From NCBI RefSeq assembly GCF_025148125.1, contig NZ_CP102267.1, positions 1,932,501 to 1,996,500 on the forward strand: a DNA stretch of 64,000 nt. The letters run 5' to 3'. The position numbers were made by a program, and so were the translations under genes. This DNA is from Blautia wexlerae DSM 19850 (GTDB taxonomy: Bacteria; Bacillota; Clostridia; Lachnospirales; Lachnospiraceae). Positions 14,982 through 23,647 of the stretch are shown here, piece after piece (position 1 is the first letter of the stretch; the number at the start of each line of letters is the position of its first letter). The notes below the pieces were generated by a model. That model ran no database searches. It was not told the DNA's origin and saw only the letters and a list, made by a program, of their open reading frames with translations.

Positions 14982-17036
14982 ATGTCGATATCTTTGAGAA
15001 CCCTTAAGGGCGTGGGGGAGAAAACGGAAAAGTTATTTGCGAAAATAGGAGTTACGGATAGGGAATCTCTTCTGAGTTATTATCCACGTAATTATGATGC
15101 GTATGAGGAGCCTGTTGAGATCCGGTCTCTGGAAGAGGGAGCTGTTGTGGCGATTTCTGTGGCGGTTATAACGGGTGTGTATGTGAATCAGGTGCGGAAT
15201 CTTCAGGTGATCACGACCACTGTGGCAGATCTTACGGGGAAAATTTCTGTTACGTGGTTTAATGCACCGTATCTGCGCTCTGCAGTCAGGAAAGGCAGCA
15301 GGTTTGTTCTGCGGGGGCGTGTCGTCAGGAAGCAGGGGAAGTTGCAGATGGAGCATCCTGAGATTTTTACTCCTGCGGCTTATGAGGAGATTCTGCACAG
15401 TCTTCAGCCGATTTATGGACTGACTGCGGGGCTTTCTAATAAGACGATCGTGAAGCTGATCCATCAGGTGCTTGATGAGCAGAAGCTTCAGGCAGAGTAT
15501 CTGGCAGATGAGTATAAGGAAAGGTACCACCTGGCAGACAGGAATTTTGCGATTCCTGCGATTCATTTTCCCAAAAATATGCAGGAGCTGTTAGCTGCAA
15601 GGAGAAGGTTGGTGTTTGACGAGTTTCTTCTTTTTATTCTTGCTGTGCAGTCTTTGAAGGAGAAGACGGAGGAAGCACCGAATGCGTTTCCCATGCATCC
15701 GGTGTGGACGACAGAGCAGATTATTGAAAGTCTGCCCTATGATCTGACAAAGGCGCAGTTGAATGTGTGGCATGAGATTGAGAGGGATTTAAGTGGCCAG
15801 GCCCTGATGTCCAGACTGGTGCAGGGAGATGTGGGAAGCGGTAAGACGATCCTTGCGTTTCTCGCAATGATCATGACTGTGGAGAATGGATATCAGGCAG
15901 TGCTTATGGCACCTACGGAGGTTCTTGCAAGGCAGCATTTTCAGGCAATGGAGAAGTTGCTGCAGGAACAGAATATTGATTTTGGGCATCCGGTTTTGCT
16001 GACAGGATCAGGTACTGCGAAGGAGAAAAGGAAAAAATATGCGCTGATCGCGTCAAAAGAGGCTAACCTGGTAATAGGAACGCATGCGCTGATTCAGGAA
16101 AAAGTGCAGTACAATAATCTTGGACTGGTTATTACAGATGAGCAGCATCGTTTTGGTGTGAAACAGAGGGAAGCACTGACTACTATGGGAAACCCGCCTA
16201 ATGTGCTGGTGATGAGTGCTACACCGATTCCAAGGACGCTGGCGATCATTATATACGGGGATCTGGATATTTCAGTAATTGATGAACTTCCTGCGCAGAG
16301 ACTTCCCATTAAAAATTGTGTGGTGGATACTTCTTACAGGCCGAAGGCTTATTCTTTTATGGAGAAGCAGATCCGTCAGGGACGGCAGGTTTATGTGATC
16401 TGTCCAATGGTGGAGGAGAGCGAAGGGATGGATGGGGAAAATGTGCTGGATTATACCCTGAAGCTTCGCAATGTTTTTTCGCCGGATATAAAGATTGCTT
16501 CTCTTCATGGAAAGATGAAAGCGAAAGAGAAGAATGTGATCATGGAGGCTTTTGCCGCAGGGGAAATTCAGATCTTGGTATCTACTACTGTAGTTGAGGT
16601 AGGAGTGAATGTGCCTAATGCTACAGTGATGATGGTGGAGAATGCCGAGCGTTTCGGGCTGGCACAGCTTCATCAGCTTCGCGGGCGTGTCGGTAGAGGG
16701 GAATATCAGTCATATTGCATTTTTATGCAGGGAAATGGTGCAAAGGAAATTTCTAAACGTCTGCAGATTCTGAACAAATCCAATGATGGATTTTATATTG
16801 CAGGAGAGGATCTGAAGCTTCGCGGTCCTGGTGATCTTTTTGGAATCCGCCAGAGTGGTCTGCTGGAATTTAAACTGGGGGACATCTATCAGGATGCGGA
16901 TATCCTGAAAGCTGCCAGTGAAACGGCTTCGGAGATTCTGTCCCTTGATGCGGATTTAAGCCTTCCGCAGAATGAGGAACTTCAGAGGAGACTTTCGGCA
17001 TATATGAAGGAAGATCTGCAGAATCTAGGACTATAG
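14982..17036 (+). CDS. recG: ATP-dependent DNA helicase RecG
   Basis: 684-residue superfamily 2 helicase that remodels stalled forks and Holliday junctions. An N-terminal wedge/OB domain is followed by Walker A GDVGSGKT near residue 283, LMAPTEVLARQH, the DEQH box (DEQHRFGVKQRE), MSATPIPRTLAI, and motifs V and VI (EVGVNVPNATVMMVENAERF; QLHQLRGRVGRG). The ribosome site is AAAGGAGATAG. The first third has strongly G+T-rich codon use. In the usual Bacillota order recG follows the YloU-YloV pair, as here. Confidence 0.97.
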   Translation: MSISLRTLKGVGEKTEKLFAKIGVTDRESLLSYYPRNYDAYEEPVEIRSLEEGAVVAISVAVITGVYVNQVRNLQVITTTVADLTGKISVTWFNAPYLRSAVRKGSRFVLRGRVVRKQGKLQMEHPEIFTPAAYEEILHSLQPIYGLTAGLSNKTIVKLIHQVLDEQKLQAEYLADEYKERYHLADRNFAIPAIHFPKNMQELLAARRRLVFDEFLLFILAVQSLKEKTEEAPNAFPMHPVWTTEQIIESLPYDLTKAQLNVWHEIERDLSGQALMSRLVQGDVGSGKTILAFLAMIMTVENGYQAVLMAPTEVLARQHFQAMEKLLQEQNIDFGHPVLLTGSGTAKEKRKKYALIASKEANLVIGTHALIQEKVQYNNLGLVITDEQHRFGVKQREALTTMGNPPNVLVMSATPIPRTLAIIIYGDLDISVIDELPAQRLPIKNCVVDTSYRPKAYSFMEKQIRQGRQVYVICPMVEESEGMDGENVLDYTLKLRNVFSPDIKIASLHGKMKAKEKNVIMEAFAAGEIQILVSTTVVEVGVNVPNATVMMVENAERFGLAQLHQLRGRVGRGEYQSYCIFMQGNGAKEISKRLQILNKSNDGFYIAGEDLKLRGPGDLFGIRQSGLLEFKLGDIYQDADILKAASETASEILSLDADLSLPQNEELQRRLSAYMKEDLQNLGL

Positions 17037-17117
17037 AAAATGACGGATACAGAGTAAAAAATAATACTGTTCATGTTACTGTTTATAAGATGCCTAGATT
17101 ATAAAAACAGAAAAACA

Positions 17118-17146
17118 TTGCAAAAGCAGAAGATTCGTAGTATTCT
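17118..17146 (+). promoter_or_regulatory. Promoter of the DUF6465-type gene
   Basis: TTGCAA and TATTCT are separated by 17 bases, with two GTTACTGTTTAT words flanking the region (17075 and 17163). The transcript would have about a 110-base leader. Confidence 0.5.
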
Positions 17147-17259
17147 ATTTTCATAAAAGAATGTTACTGTTTATCATATTTTCGGTAACATAAGAATACC
17201 TGTAACTGTACAAAACTGAGCAGTTACGAATACTTATACCTTGTAAGGAGGCTAATCAT

Positions 17260-17919
17260 ATGGCAACAAAAGCAACTACAGCAGATCTCAACACATCCAC
17301 TGCGAAGACAACCGAAGTTAAAGAGGCTCCTGCAAAGACAACTGCTGAAGAAGTAGCTGTAAATAAAGAAGCAAACAAGAAAGAAACTGCTGAAACAGAG
17401 ACTGTAAAGAAAGAAACAACAGCAAAGAAACCGGCAGCAAGAAGAACAAGAAAGACTGCAGAAAAGAAATCAGCAGAAGCAGAGAAAGAAACCGAGAAGA
17501 AAGAAACAGCTAAAGCAGCAGACACTGTAGAAAAGAAACCGGCAGAAACAGAGAAAGAAGCCGAGAAAAAAGAGACAGCTAAAACAACAAAGACTGCTGC
17601 AAAACCAACAAAAACAACGAAAAGAACTACAAAGAAGGCTCCTGCTAAGACAGCTGAGAAACCGGCTGAAGAGACAGCTGCCGAGAAGAAGACAACAAGA
17701 AGAACCACTAAGAAAGAAGCAACAGCAGAAGTATATATTCAGTTCATGGGCAGAGAAGTATATACAAAAAATATTTTAAGTAATGTCAGAAGAATCTGGA
17801 CAGACGAACTGGGTAAAAAGGAGAAAGATCTCAAAGATATTAAGATTTATATCAAACCTGAAGAGAACAAAGCATATTATGTAATTAACGGTGATATTAC
17901 AGGTTCTGTGTGGATCTGA
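17260..17919 (+). CDS. DUF6465-type protein with lysine/alanine/threonine-rich N-terminal domain
   Basis: 219 residues. The first 150 are a low-complexity histone H1-like tail of K, A, T and E with repeats such as KKETAK and TTKKAPAKT. The last 65 form a compact domain (EVYIQFMGREVYTKNI, ending NGDITGSVWI) matching the family I know as DUF6465 in Lachnospiraceae. The basic repetitive tail could bind nucleic acid, as in other H1-like bacterial proteins, but this is inference. Strong AAGGAGG ribosome site, monocistronic, terminator downstream. Confidence 0.8.
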   Translation: MATKATTADLNTSTAKTTEVKEAPAKTTAEEVAVNKEANKKETAETETVKKETTAKKPAARRTRKTAEKKSAEAEKETEKKETAKAADTVEKKPAETEKEAEKKETAKTTKTAAKPTKTTKRTTKKAPAKTAEKPAEETAAEKKTTRRTTKKEATAEVYIQFMGREVYTKNILSNVRRIWTDELGKKEKDLKDIKIYIKPEENKAYYVINGDITGSVWI

Positions 17920-18050
17920 CATATAAAAGATAAGAACAATTTTCAAATCTTATGGCAATCACATAAATCAGTTACTTGAGAATGATCAGAATAATAAGTA
18001 ATGAAGTAATCACAGACAGGTTTAATGACCTGTCAGGTTAAGACATTGAG

Positions 18051-18087
18051 AAACTCAGATGATAACATAAATTCATCTGAGTTTTTT
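18051..18087 (+). terminator. Terminator after the DUF6465-type gene
   Basis: AAACTCAGATG and CATCTGAGTTTTTT form a hairpin with a T tail, about 130 bases after the stop codon. A second hairpin (ACAGGTTTAATGACCTGT) lies just upstream at 18015-18033. Confidence 0.8.
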
Positions 18088-18184
18088 GTGCTTTCGGTTA
18101 TAAAAAAATTGAGACATACCTGCTACTTGACAAAAATTATCAGTTAGTATAAGCTATCTGCATAAGGTTATTGAGAAAAATCGG

Positions 18185-18283
18185 CTATAGCAATCCTCGT
18201 AAATAATGCATTTAAGACAGTTCAGCAGGGTTTCACACTCTGATGGGCTGGATTAAGATGCATTATTTACGAGGATTGCTATA
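18185..18283. repeat. TATAGCAAT palindrome family, full copy
   Basis: CTATAGCAATCCTCGTAAAT plus AATGCATTTAAGAC pairs with the inverted sequence ending GAGGATTGCTATA. The loop holds CAGCAGGGTTTCACACTCTG. The 34-bp arms are almost perfectly complementary. Related halves or divergent copies occur at 2553, 4238, 32324 and 39056. It lies 50 bases upstream of feoB. Confidence 0.85.
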
Positions 18284-18332
18284 ATAACGACGATGATAAC
18301 CAAATACAAATACAAAAGGTGAGCGACTGAAA

Positions 18333-20666
18333 ATGACATTAAAAGATTTGGAAATCGGAAAAAGTGCTGTGATCACGTCGGTTGGCGGCAAGGGTGCCCT
18401 GCGTCAGCATTTCCTGGATATGGGTATGATTCCGGGAGCTGAGGTCACAGTCGTGAAGTTTGCACCCATGGGAGATCCCATGGAATTACAGGTACATGGA
18501 TATGAACTGACATTAAGACTTGCGGAAGCAGAGCAGATAGAAATCGAACAGATCCCGAAGCGAAGCAGAAGTCACGCCGGAATAGAGGCTGTAAGCGACC
18601 TGGCACATCCGGGACTTGGAGAGGATGGAAAGTATCATTCCAGAGAAGATGAACATCCACTGCCTGAGGGAACTACACTGACGTACGCATTGGTGGGAAA
18701 TCAGAACTGTGGAAAAACTACATTGTTTAACCAACTGACAGGTTCCAGTCAACATGTGGGAAACTTTCCAGGAGTAACGGTGGATCGTAAGACCGGTTCG
18801 ATTAAAGGCCATCCGGATACAGAAATCACAGACCTTCCGGGAATTTATTCCATGTCCCCTTACAGCAGTGAGGAGATTGTCTCCAGAAATTTTGTCCTGG
18901 ATGAGAAACCAAGTGCGATCATCAACATTGTGGATGCTACCAATATTGAGAGAAACCTGTATCTGACCATGCAGCTTCTGGAGATGGATATTCCTATGGT
19001 AGTTGCAATGAACATGATGGATGAAGTGCTGGGAAATCAGGGTTCTATAGATGTAAATAAGATGGAATCGCTGCTTGGAGTACCTGTAATCCCTATTTCC
19101 GCAGCAAAGAATGAAGGGGTTGATGAGCTGGTTGACCATGCGTTACATATAGCGAAATATCAGGAACATCCGCTGCGTCAGGATTTCTGTGATAAGAGTG
19201 ACCATGACGGTGCAGTACACCGCTGTATTCATGCGGTCATGCACCTGATTGAGGATCATGCGGCGCAGGCTGATATTCCTACCCGTTTTGCAGCAACCAA
19301 GGCAATCGAGGGAGATCCGCTGATTCTTGAGAAGCTGAAGCTGGACACAAATGAGACGGAGATGCTGGAGCATATCGTACAGCAGATGGAAACAGAGCGT
19401 CAGGTTGACAGAAGCGCTGCGATCGCAGATATGCGTTTTGACTTTATTGAGCGTTTGTGTGAACAGACAGTTGTAAAGCCAAAAGAGAGTAAGGAGAGAA
19501 TCAGAAGTGAGAAAATTGATAAGATTCTTACAGGAAAATATACAGCGATTCCCTGTTTCATCGGAATCATGGTACTGGTATTTTATCTTACCTTTAATGT
19601 GATCGGAGCGTGGCTTCAGGGGCTTCTGGAGATTGGAATTGATAAGGTTTCTGCGCTGGTAGAAGCAGCACTGACAGCAGCAAATGTAAACAGTGCCATG
19701 CATAGCCTGGTCATTGACGGTATTTTTACAGGTGTGGGAAGTGTACTCAGTTTTCTGCCGATTATTGTAACCCTGTTTTTCTTTCTGTCTCTTATGGAAG
19801 ACAGCGGATACGTTGCACGTGTTGCTTTTGTGATGGACAAACTTCTGCGTAAGATCGGCCTTTCCGGAAGAAGTATTGTACCAATGCTGATCGGATTCGG
19901 ATGTACGGTTCCGGCTGTTATGGCCACACGTACACTTACAAGTGAGCGTGACAGAAAGATGACGATTTTGCTGACTCCATTTATGAGCTGTACTGCGAAG
20001 CTGCCGATTTATTCTTTCTTTGTAAGTGCTTTTTTCCCGAAGAAGGGCGGATTTATTATGGCAGGTCTTTACCTGCTTGGAATTTTGGTGGGAATCCTGG
20101 CGGCATTTTTGTATAACAGAACTCTTTTCAAGGGAGATCCCGTCCCGTTTGTCATGGAACTTCCCAATTACCGGCTGCCGGGAGCAAGGAATGTAGGTCA
20201 GCTTTTGTGGGAAAAAGCAAAAGATTTCCTGCAGAGAGCGTTTTCTATTATCCTGCTTGCATCAATGATAATCTGGTTCCTGCAGAGCTTTGATCTGCAT
20301 TTAAATCTTGTAAAAGATTCTGCAGACAGTATTCTGGCAATGGTGGCGGGAGTCTTGGCACCTATATTTAAACCAATCGGACTGGGAGACTGGAGAATCT
20401 GTACAGCTCTTATCAGCGGATTTATGGCAAAAGAGAGCGTGGTATCTACTCTGGAAGTACTTTTCGGTGGAAATATTGCCTCTGTACTGACTCCGTTGGC
20501 AGCAGCATCCCTGCTGGTATTCAGTTTGCTCTATACACCATGTGTGGCGGCTATCGCTTCGATCAAACGTGAAATGGGCAGCAAATGGGCTGTTGGTGTT
20601 GTGGTATGGCAGTGTGTGATTGCCTGGGTGGCTGCACTGATCGTACATCTGATAGGGATGATCTGA
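18333..20666 (+). CDS. feoB: Ferrous iron transporter, FeoA-FeoB fusion
   Basis: 777-residue fused iron(II) importer. Residues 1-75 form an FeoA SH3-like domain (LKDLEIGKSAVITSVGG; FLDMGMIPGAEVTVV). A linker leads to the FeoB G domain with G1 GNQNCGKTT near residue 122, GNFPGVTVDRKTG, DLPGIYSM (G3) and MNMMDE (G4-like). The C-terminal membrane domain has two Gate modules (MLIGFGCTVPAVMATRTL; ISGFMAKESVVSTLEVLFG). Covalent FeoA-FeoB fusion is known in some clostridia. The upstream 413 bases hold a terminator and a dispersed palindrome; no Fur-type operator was recognised. Confidence 0.95.
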   Translation: MTLKDLEIGKSAVITSVGGKGALRQHFLDMGMIPGAEVTVVKFAPMGDPMELQVHGYELTLRLAEAEQIEIEQIPKRSRSHAGIEAVSDLAHPGLGEDGKYHSREDEHPLPEGTTLTYALVGNQNCGKTTLFNQLTGSSQHVGNFPGVTVDRKTGSIKGHPDTEITDLPGIYSMSPYSSEEIVSRNFVLDEKPSAIINIVDATNIERNLYLTMQLLEMDIPMVVAMNMMDEVLGNQGSIDVNKMESLLGVPVIPISAAKNEGVDELVDHALHIAKYQEHPLRQDFCDKSDHDGAVHRCIHAVMHLIEDHAAQADIPTRFAATKAIEGDPLILEKLKLDTNETEMLEHIVQQMETERQVDRSAAIADMRFDFIERLCEQTVVKPKESKERIRSEKIDKILTGKYTAIPCFIGIMVLVFYLTFNVIGAWLQGLLEIGIDKVSALVEAALTAANVNSAMHSLVIDGIFTGVGSVLSFLPIIVTLFFFLSLMEDSGYVARVAFVMDKLLRKIGLSGRSIVPMLIGFGCTVPAVMATRTLTSERDRKMTILLTPFMSCTAKLPIYSFFVSAFFPKKGGFIMAGLYLLGILVGILAAFLYNRTLFKGDPVPFVMELPNYRLPGARNVGQLLWEKAKDFLQRAFSIILLASMIIWFLQSFDLHLNLVKDSADSILAMVAGVLAPIFKPIGLGDWRICTALISGFMAKESVVSTLEVLFGGNIASVLTPLAAASLLVFSLLYTPCVAAIASIKREMGSKWAVGVVVWQCVIAWVAALIVHLIGMI

Positions 20667-20688
20667 TTTTATTAATTCGCTTTTATAG

Positions 20689-20737
20689 AAAAACCGATGG
20701 ATTTGACTGTTTTCAGTCATCACCATCGGTTTTTTTC
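20689..20737 (+). terminator. Shared terminator between feoB and the SASP gene
   Basis: AAAACCGATGG and CCATCGGTTTTTTT flank an inner GACTGTTTTCAGTC hairpin. A-rich and T-rich edges on both sides suggest it works for both convergent genes. Confidence 0.85.
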
Positions 20738-20766
20738 AGTTCCTCAACTGAGAGGCTTTTATCTGA

Positions 20767-20994
20767 TTAGTACTGTCCGCCCTGGGAACCACTGGACATC
20801 TGTCTTTCCTGGGCTTCGATCATCTTTTTGACCATATAACCTCCGACAGAACCATTCTGTTTAGAAGTCAGGTTACCGTTGTACCCGTCTGTAAGCGGTA
20901 CGCCTAATTCATTTGCAACCTCGAATTTGAAACGGTCTAACGCACCTTTTGCTTCCGGTACAGCTGTCTGGTTAGAAGATTTTGTGTTTGACAT
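20767..20994 (-). CDS. Alpha/beta-type small acid-soluble spore protein
   Basis: 75-residue SASP that coats spore DNA and protects it from damage. Shows the family core: ALDRFKFEVANELGVPL with the germination protease-type cleavage region, then NGNLTSKQNGSVGGYMVKKMIEAQE. The ATG at 20994 follows CCAAGGAGGAA on the minus strand. Its presence is direct evidence that the host belongs to an endospore-forming lineage. Confidence 0.95.
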   Translation of the reverse strand: MSNTKSSNQTAVPEAKGALDRFKFEVANELGVPLTDGYNGNLTSKQNGSVGGYMVKKMIEAQERQMSSGSQGGQY

Positions 20995-21187
20995 ATCAAT
21001 TTCCTCCTTGGTTGTTGTTTTCTTTTGAAAGTGTTTTTGTGTTGCAATGCTAGTATATGAAGATGCAGAAATAATACACTGGAAGTTTTCGCATGGACAG
21101 GAAGAGCATGGAAACAGGAAAACTTGCATGATGACTGTAAGAAAAATATTAATAAATTATGAATTATGTATATTTTTTAAGTTTTAA

Positions 21188-21216
21188 TTGCGTTTTATTT
21201 AGTGCTTTGTTATAAT
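21188..21216 (+). promoter_or_regulatory. Promoter of mgsA
   Basis: TTGCGT and TATAAT are separated by 17 bases, about 68 bases before the mgsA start codon. Confidence 0.65.
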
Positions 21217-21283
21217 TACAGTTAGGATTGTGGATAAAAGATAAAATCCGCAAAATAAATAGGAGAAACGGAGAGGAGAAACT

Positions 21284-21679
21284 ATGAACTTAGGTATAAT
21301 CGCACATAACAGTAAAAAAGTACTGATAGAAGATTTCTGCATCGCTTATAAGAATATACTTGCCAAACATGAGGTCTATGCCACAGGTACAACCGGACGG
21401 AGAATAGAAGAAGCGACAAGCCTTCATGTGCATAAATTCCTTGCCGGCAGTATTGGTGGAGACAAGCAGTTTATGGAGATGGTAGAGCGTCAGGATCTTG
21501 ATATGGTCATTCTGTTCTACAATCCGGTCATGATCGATCCTAAAGAACCGGATATCACAAGCATCGTGAGAAGATGCGACCAGTACAATATTCCTGTAGC
21601 GACAAATATTGCCACAGCAGAACTTCTTATTTTAGGGCTTGCAAGAGGAGACCTGGATTGGAGACTGAATCTGAAATGA
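21284..21679 (+). CDS. mgsA: Methylglyoxal synthase
   Basis: Converts dihydroxyacetone phosphate to methylglyoxal and phosphate, a glycolytic bypass. The 131-residue protein has IAHNSKKVLIEDF, the phosphate-binding ATGTTGRRIEEAT, the catalytic GSIGGDKQ loop region and LDMVILFYNP. Length is typical. The ribosome site is AGAGGAG. The stop overlaps the rsmD start (ATGA). Confidence 0.96.
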   Translation: MNLGIIAHNSKKVLIEDFCIAYKNILAKHEVYATGTTGRRIEEATSLHVHKFLAGSIGGDKQFMEMVERQDLDMVILFYNPVMIDPKEPDITSIVRRCDQYNIPVATNIATAELLILGLARGDLDWRLNLK

Positions 21680-22227
21680 GAGTGATCGCAGGTAAAGCCA
21701 GAAGGCTTAATTTGAAAACAATTCCGGGGATAGACACAAGACCTACTACTGACAGAATCAAAGAAACATTATTTAATATACTTCAGCCGGAGCTTTTGGA
21801 ATGCCGTTTCCTGGATCTTTTTTCCGGAAGTGGCGGGATCGGAATCGAAGCTCTGAGCAGAGGGGCTTCTTATGCAGTGTTTGTGGAGAAGAATCCAAAA
21901 GCTGCTGCATGCATCAGAGAAAATCTTGCATTTACAAAACTGGCAGAAGATGGTAAACTGCTGAACATGGACGTGTTGCAGGCATTGCGTTCCCTTGAGG
22001 GAAAAGGTGTTTTTGACATTATTTTTATGGATCCCCCATATAATAATGAACTGGAAAGACAGGTGCTGGAATATCTGAAAGACAGCACAGTTGCAGATAA
22101 GAATACACTTATTATTGTGGAAGCGGATCTTCAGACGGATTTCAGTTATGTGGAATCTCTCGGTTACAGGCAGCTGCGTTCGAAAGAGTATAAAACAAAT
22201 AAGCATGTATTTTTAGAACGTGCATAA
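21676..22227 (+). CDS. rsmD: 16S rRNA (guanine966-N2)-methyltransferase RsmD
   Basis: 183-residue SAM-dependent methyltransferase of the small-subunit rRNA. The start MRVIAGKARRLNLKTIPG is family-typical. The SAM site is FLDLFSGSGGIGIEALSRGA and the catalytic motif DPPY lies at about residue 118 (FMDPPYNNELE). It overlaps mgsA by four bases. The order rsmD-coaD followed by a ylbJ-like gene recalls B. subtilis ylbH-coaD-ylbJ. Confidence 0.95.
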   Translation: MRVIAGKARRLNLKTIPGIDTRPTTDRIKETLFNILQPELLECRFLDLFSGSGGIGIEALSRGASYAVFVEKNPKAAACIRENLAFTKLAEDGKLLNMDVLQALRSLEGKGVFDIIFMDPPYNNELERQVLEYLKDSTVADKNTLIIVEADLQTDFSYVESLGYRQLRSKEYKTNKHVFLERA

Positions 22228-22233
22228 TTAACT

Positions 22234-22300
22234 ATAATAATTTCAGAATGAATGCATTGCTTCCTGAAATTATCATAAGATTGCTGCCTGCAGGCAGCAT
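22234..22300 (+). other. Two hairpins between rsmD and coaD
   Basis: ATAATTTCAG and CTGAAATTAT form one stem; GCTGCCTGCAGGCAGC forms a second perfect palindrome. There is no T tract, so this may be a processing or attenuation structure, not a terminator. Confidence 0.5.
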
Positions 22301-22353
22301 TCGTGTTGTTATGCATATGTGTATGTGCCAGAGGAAAGAGAGAGTAAAAATAA

Positions 22354-22848
22354 ATGAAAATAGCAGTATATCCCGGCAGCTTTGATCCGGCTACCTATGG
22401 ACATCTTGATGTGATCCGGAGAGCAGCAGTTTCTTTTGACAAAGTGATAGTGGGCGTTTTACATAATTCTTCAAAAAGTCCGTTGTTTTCTGTGCAGGAA
22501 CGTGTTAATATATTAGAAAAGGCGACTCGGGACGTTCCTAATGTCGAGGTAAAACCATTTGAGGGATTGTCTGTGAATTTTGCCAGAGAGAATCACGCTC
22601 AGGTGATCATACGTGGACTTCGTGCAGTTACAGATTTTGAGTATGAGCTCCAGATGGCTCAGACCAATCGTGTACTTGCACCGGATGTAGATACTGTATT
22701 TCTGACTACAAGTCTGGAATATGCATACCTGAGTTCTACAATATTGAAGGAAGTTGCACATTTTGGAGGCGACCTGAGTAAGTTTGCACCGGCCGAGATA
22801 ACGGATGCAGTTATTGAGAAGATTCGTCTTACAGCAGACAACAAATAA
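22354..22848 (+). CDS. coaD: Phosphopantetheine adenylyltransferase
   Basis: Fourth step of coenzyme A synthesis from pantothenate: transfer of AMP from ATP to 4'-phosphopantetheine. The 164-residue protein has the nucleotidyltransferase signature [13 protein letters not shown] (usually T/NxGH; His present), [17 protein letters not shown] and [17 protein letters not shown]. Length and motifs are standard. Confidence 0.97.
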   Translation: MKIAVYPGSFDPATYGHLDVIRRAAVSFDKVIVGVLHNSSKSPLFSVQERVNILEKATRDVPNVEVKPFEGLSVNFARENHAQVIIRGLRAVTDFEYELQMAQTNRVLAPDVDTVFLTTSLEYAYLSSTILKEVAHFGGDLSKFAPAEITDAVIEKIRLTADNK

Positions 22849-22877
22849 GTTATTGTTCACATAGAGCGTACAGTAAC
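22849..22877. repeat. Minimal GTTATTGTTCAC...CAGTAAC word pair
   Basis: GTTATTGTTCAC and GTACAGTAAC flank a 10-base spacer between coaD and the coiled-coil gene. It looks like a solo or deleted version of the MITE-like ends. Confidence 0.4.
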
Positions 22878-22906
22878 AGAAATAGAAAATAAGGAGTGTA
22901 TATACT

Positions 22907-23539
22907 ATGAGCAGCAGAATTGAACAGATTATCGGTGAGATTGAGGAATATGTGGACAGCTGTAAATTCCAGCCACTGTCAACTACTAAGATTGTGGTAA
23001 ATAAAGAAGAAATTGAGGAACTTCTGAGAGAACTCCGCCTGAAAACTCCGGATGAGATTAAACGTTATCAGAAGATCATTAACAATAAGGACGCTATCCT
23101 TGAGGATGCTCAGACTAAGGCAGATGCACTGATCGCAGATGCGCAGGCAAGAGCACAGGAACTGGTAACACAGCATGAGATTATGCAGAAAGCATATGCA
23201 CAGGCAAATGATACGATCAATGCAGCTAACAAACAGGCACAGGAGATTCTGGATTCTGCAACACAGGATGCAAACAGCATTCGTCTCAGCGCGATCACCT
23301 ATACAGATGATATGATGGCCAATATTGGCAGTGTGCTTAATACAACATTAGAGGATGCAGGTGTGAAATACAAAACATTTATTGATTCCCTGCAGAGCTG
23401 TCTTGATGTTGTAAACCACAATCGTCAGGAACTTGCACCTCAGACAGCACAGGCTGCAGCAATTACAGGCTCTTATCATGATAATGACGGAGCGAAAGAT
23501 GATGATGACGATCTGTTAGATGATCTGGGAGAGAACTAA
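22907..23539 (+). CDS. Coiled-coil protein of unknown role (DivIVA/ATPase-H-like)
   Basis: 210 residues with a central coiled coil (about 45-120) rich in A, Q, D and E (QTKADALIADAQARAQELV; ANKQAQEILDSATQDANSI). It resembles DivIVA-like or V-ATPase subunit H-like proteins in composition only. The C-terminus ends in a run of Asp (KDDDDDLLDDLGEN). The ribosome site is AAGGAG. Its place between coaD and a ylbJ-like gene suggests a link to division or envelope functions, but no function can be assigned. Confidence 0.8.
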   Translation: MSSRIEQIIGEIEEYVDSCKFQPLSTTKIVVNKEEIEELLRELRLKTPDEIKRYQKIINNKDAILEDAQTKADALIADAQARAQELVTQHEIMQKAYAQANDTINAANKQAQEILDSATQDANSIRLSAITYTDDMMANIGSVLNTTLEDAGVKYKTFIDSLQSCLDVVNHNRQELAPQTAQAAAITGSYHDNDGAKDDDDDLLDDLGEN

Positions 23540-23578
23540 AAATAAATCAGTTATTAAATATAGAAGATGAGAAAACAA

Positions 23579-23607
23579 GGGGCAGGAAAATTTCCTGCCC
23601 TGATTTT
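23579..23607. terminator. Bidirectional terminator
   Basis: GGGCAGGAAAATTTCCTGCCC is a perfect palindrome, followed by TGATTTT on the plus strand and by CTTGTTTTCTC on the minus strand. It separates the coiled-coil gene and the convergent ylbJ-like gene. Confidence 0.8.
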
Positions 23608-23647
23608 GTATAATGAAATGATGACAGTTCCCGGAAAGAATTTATTT

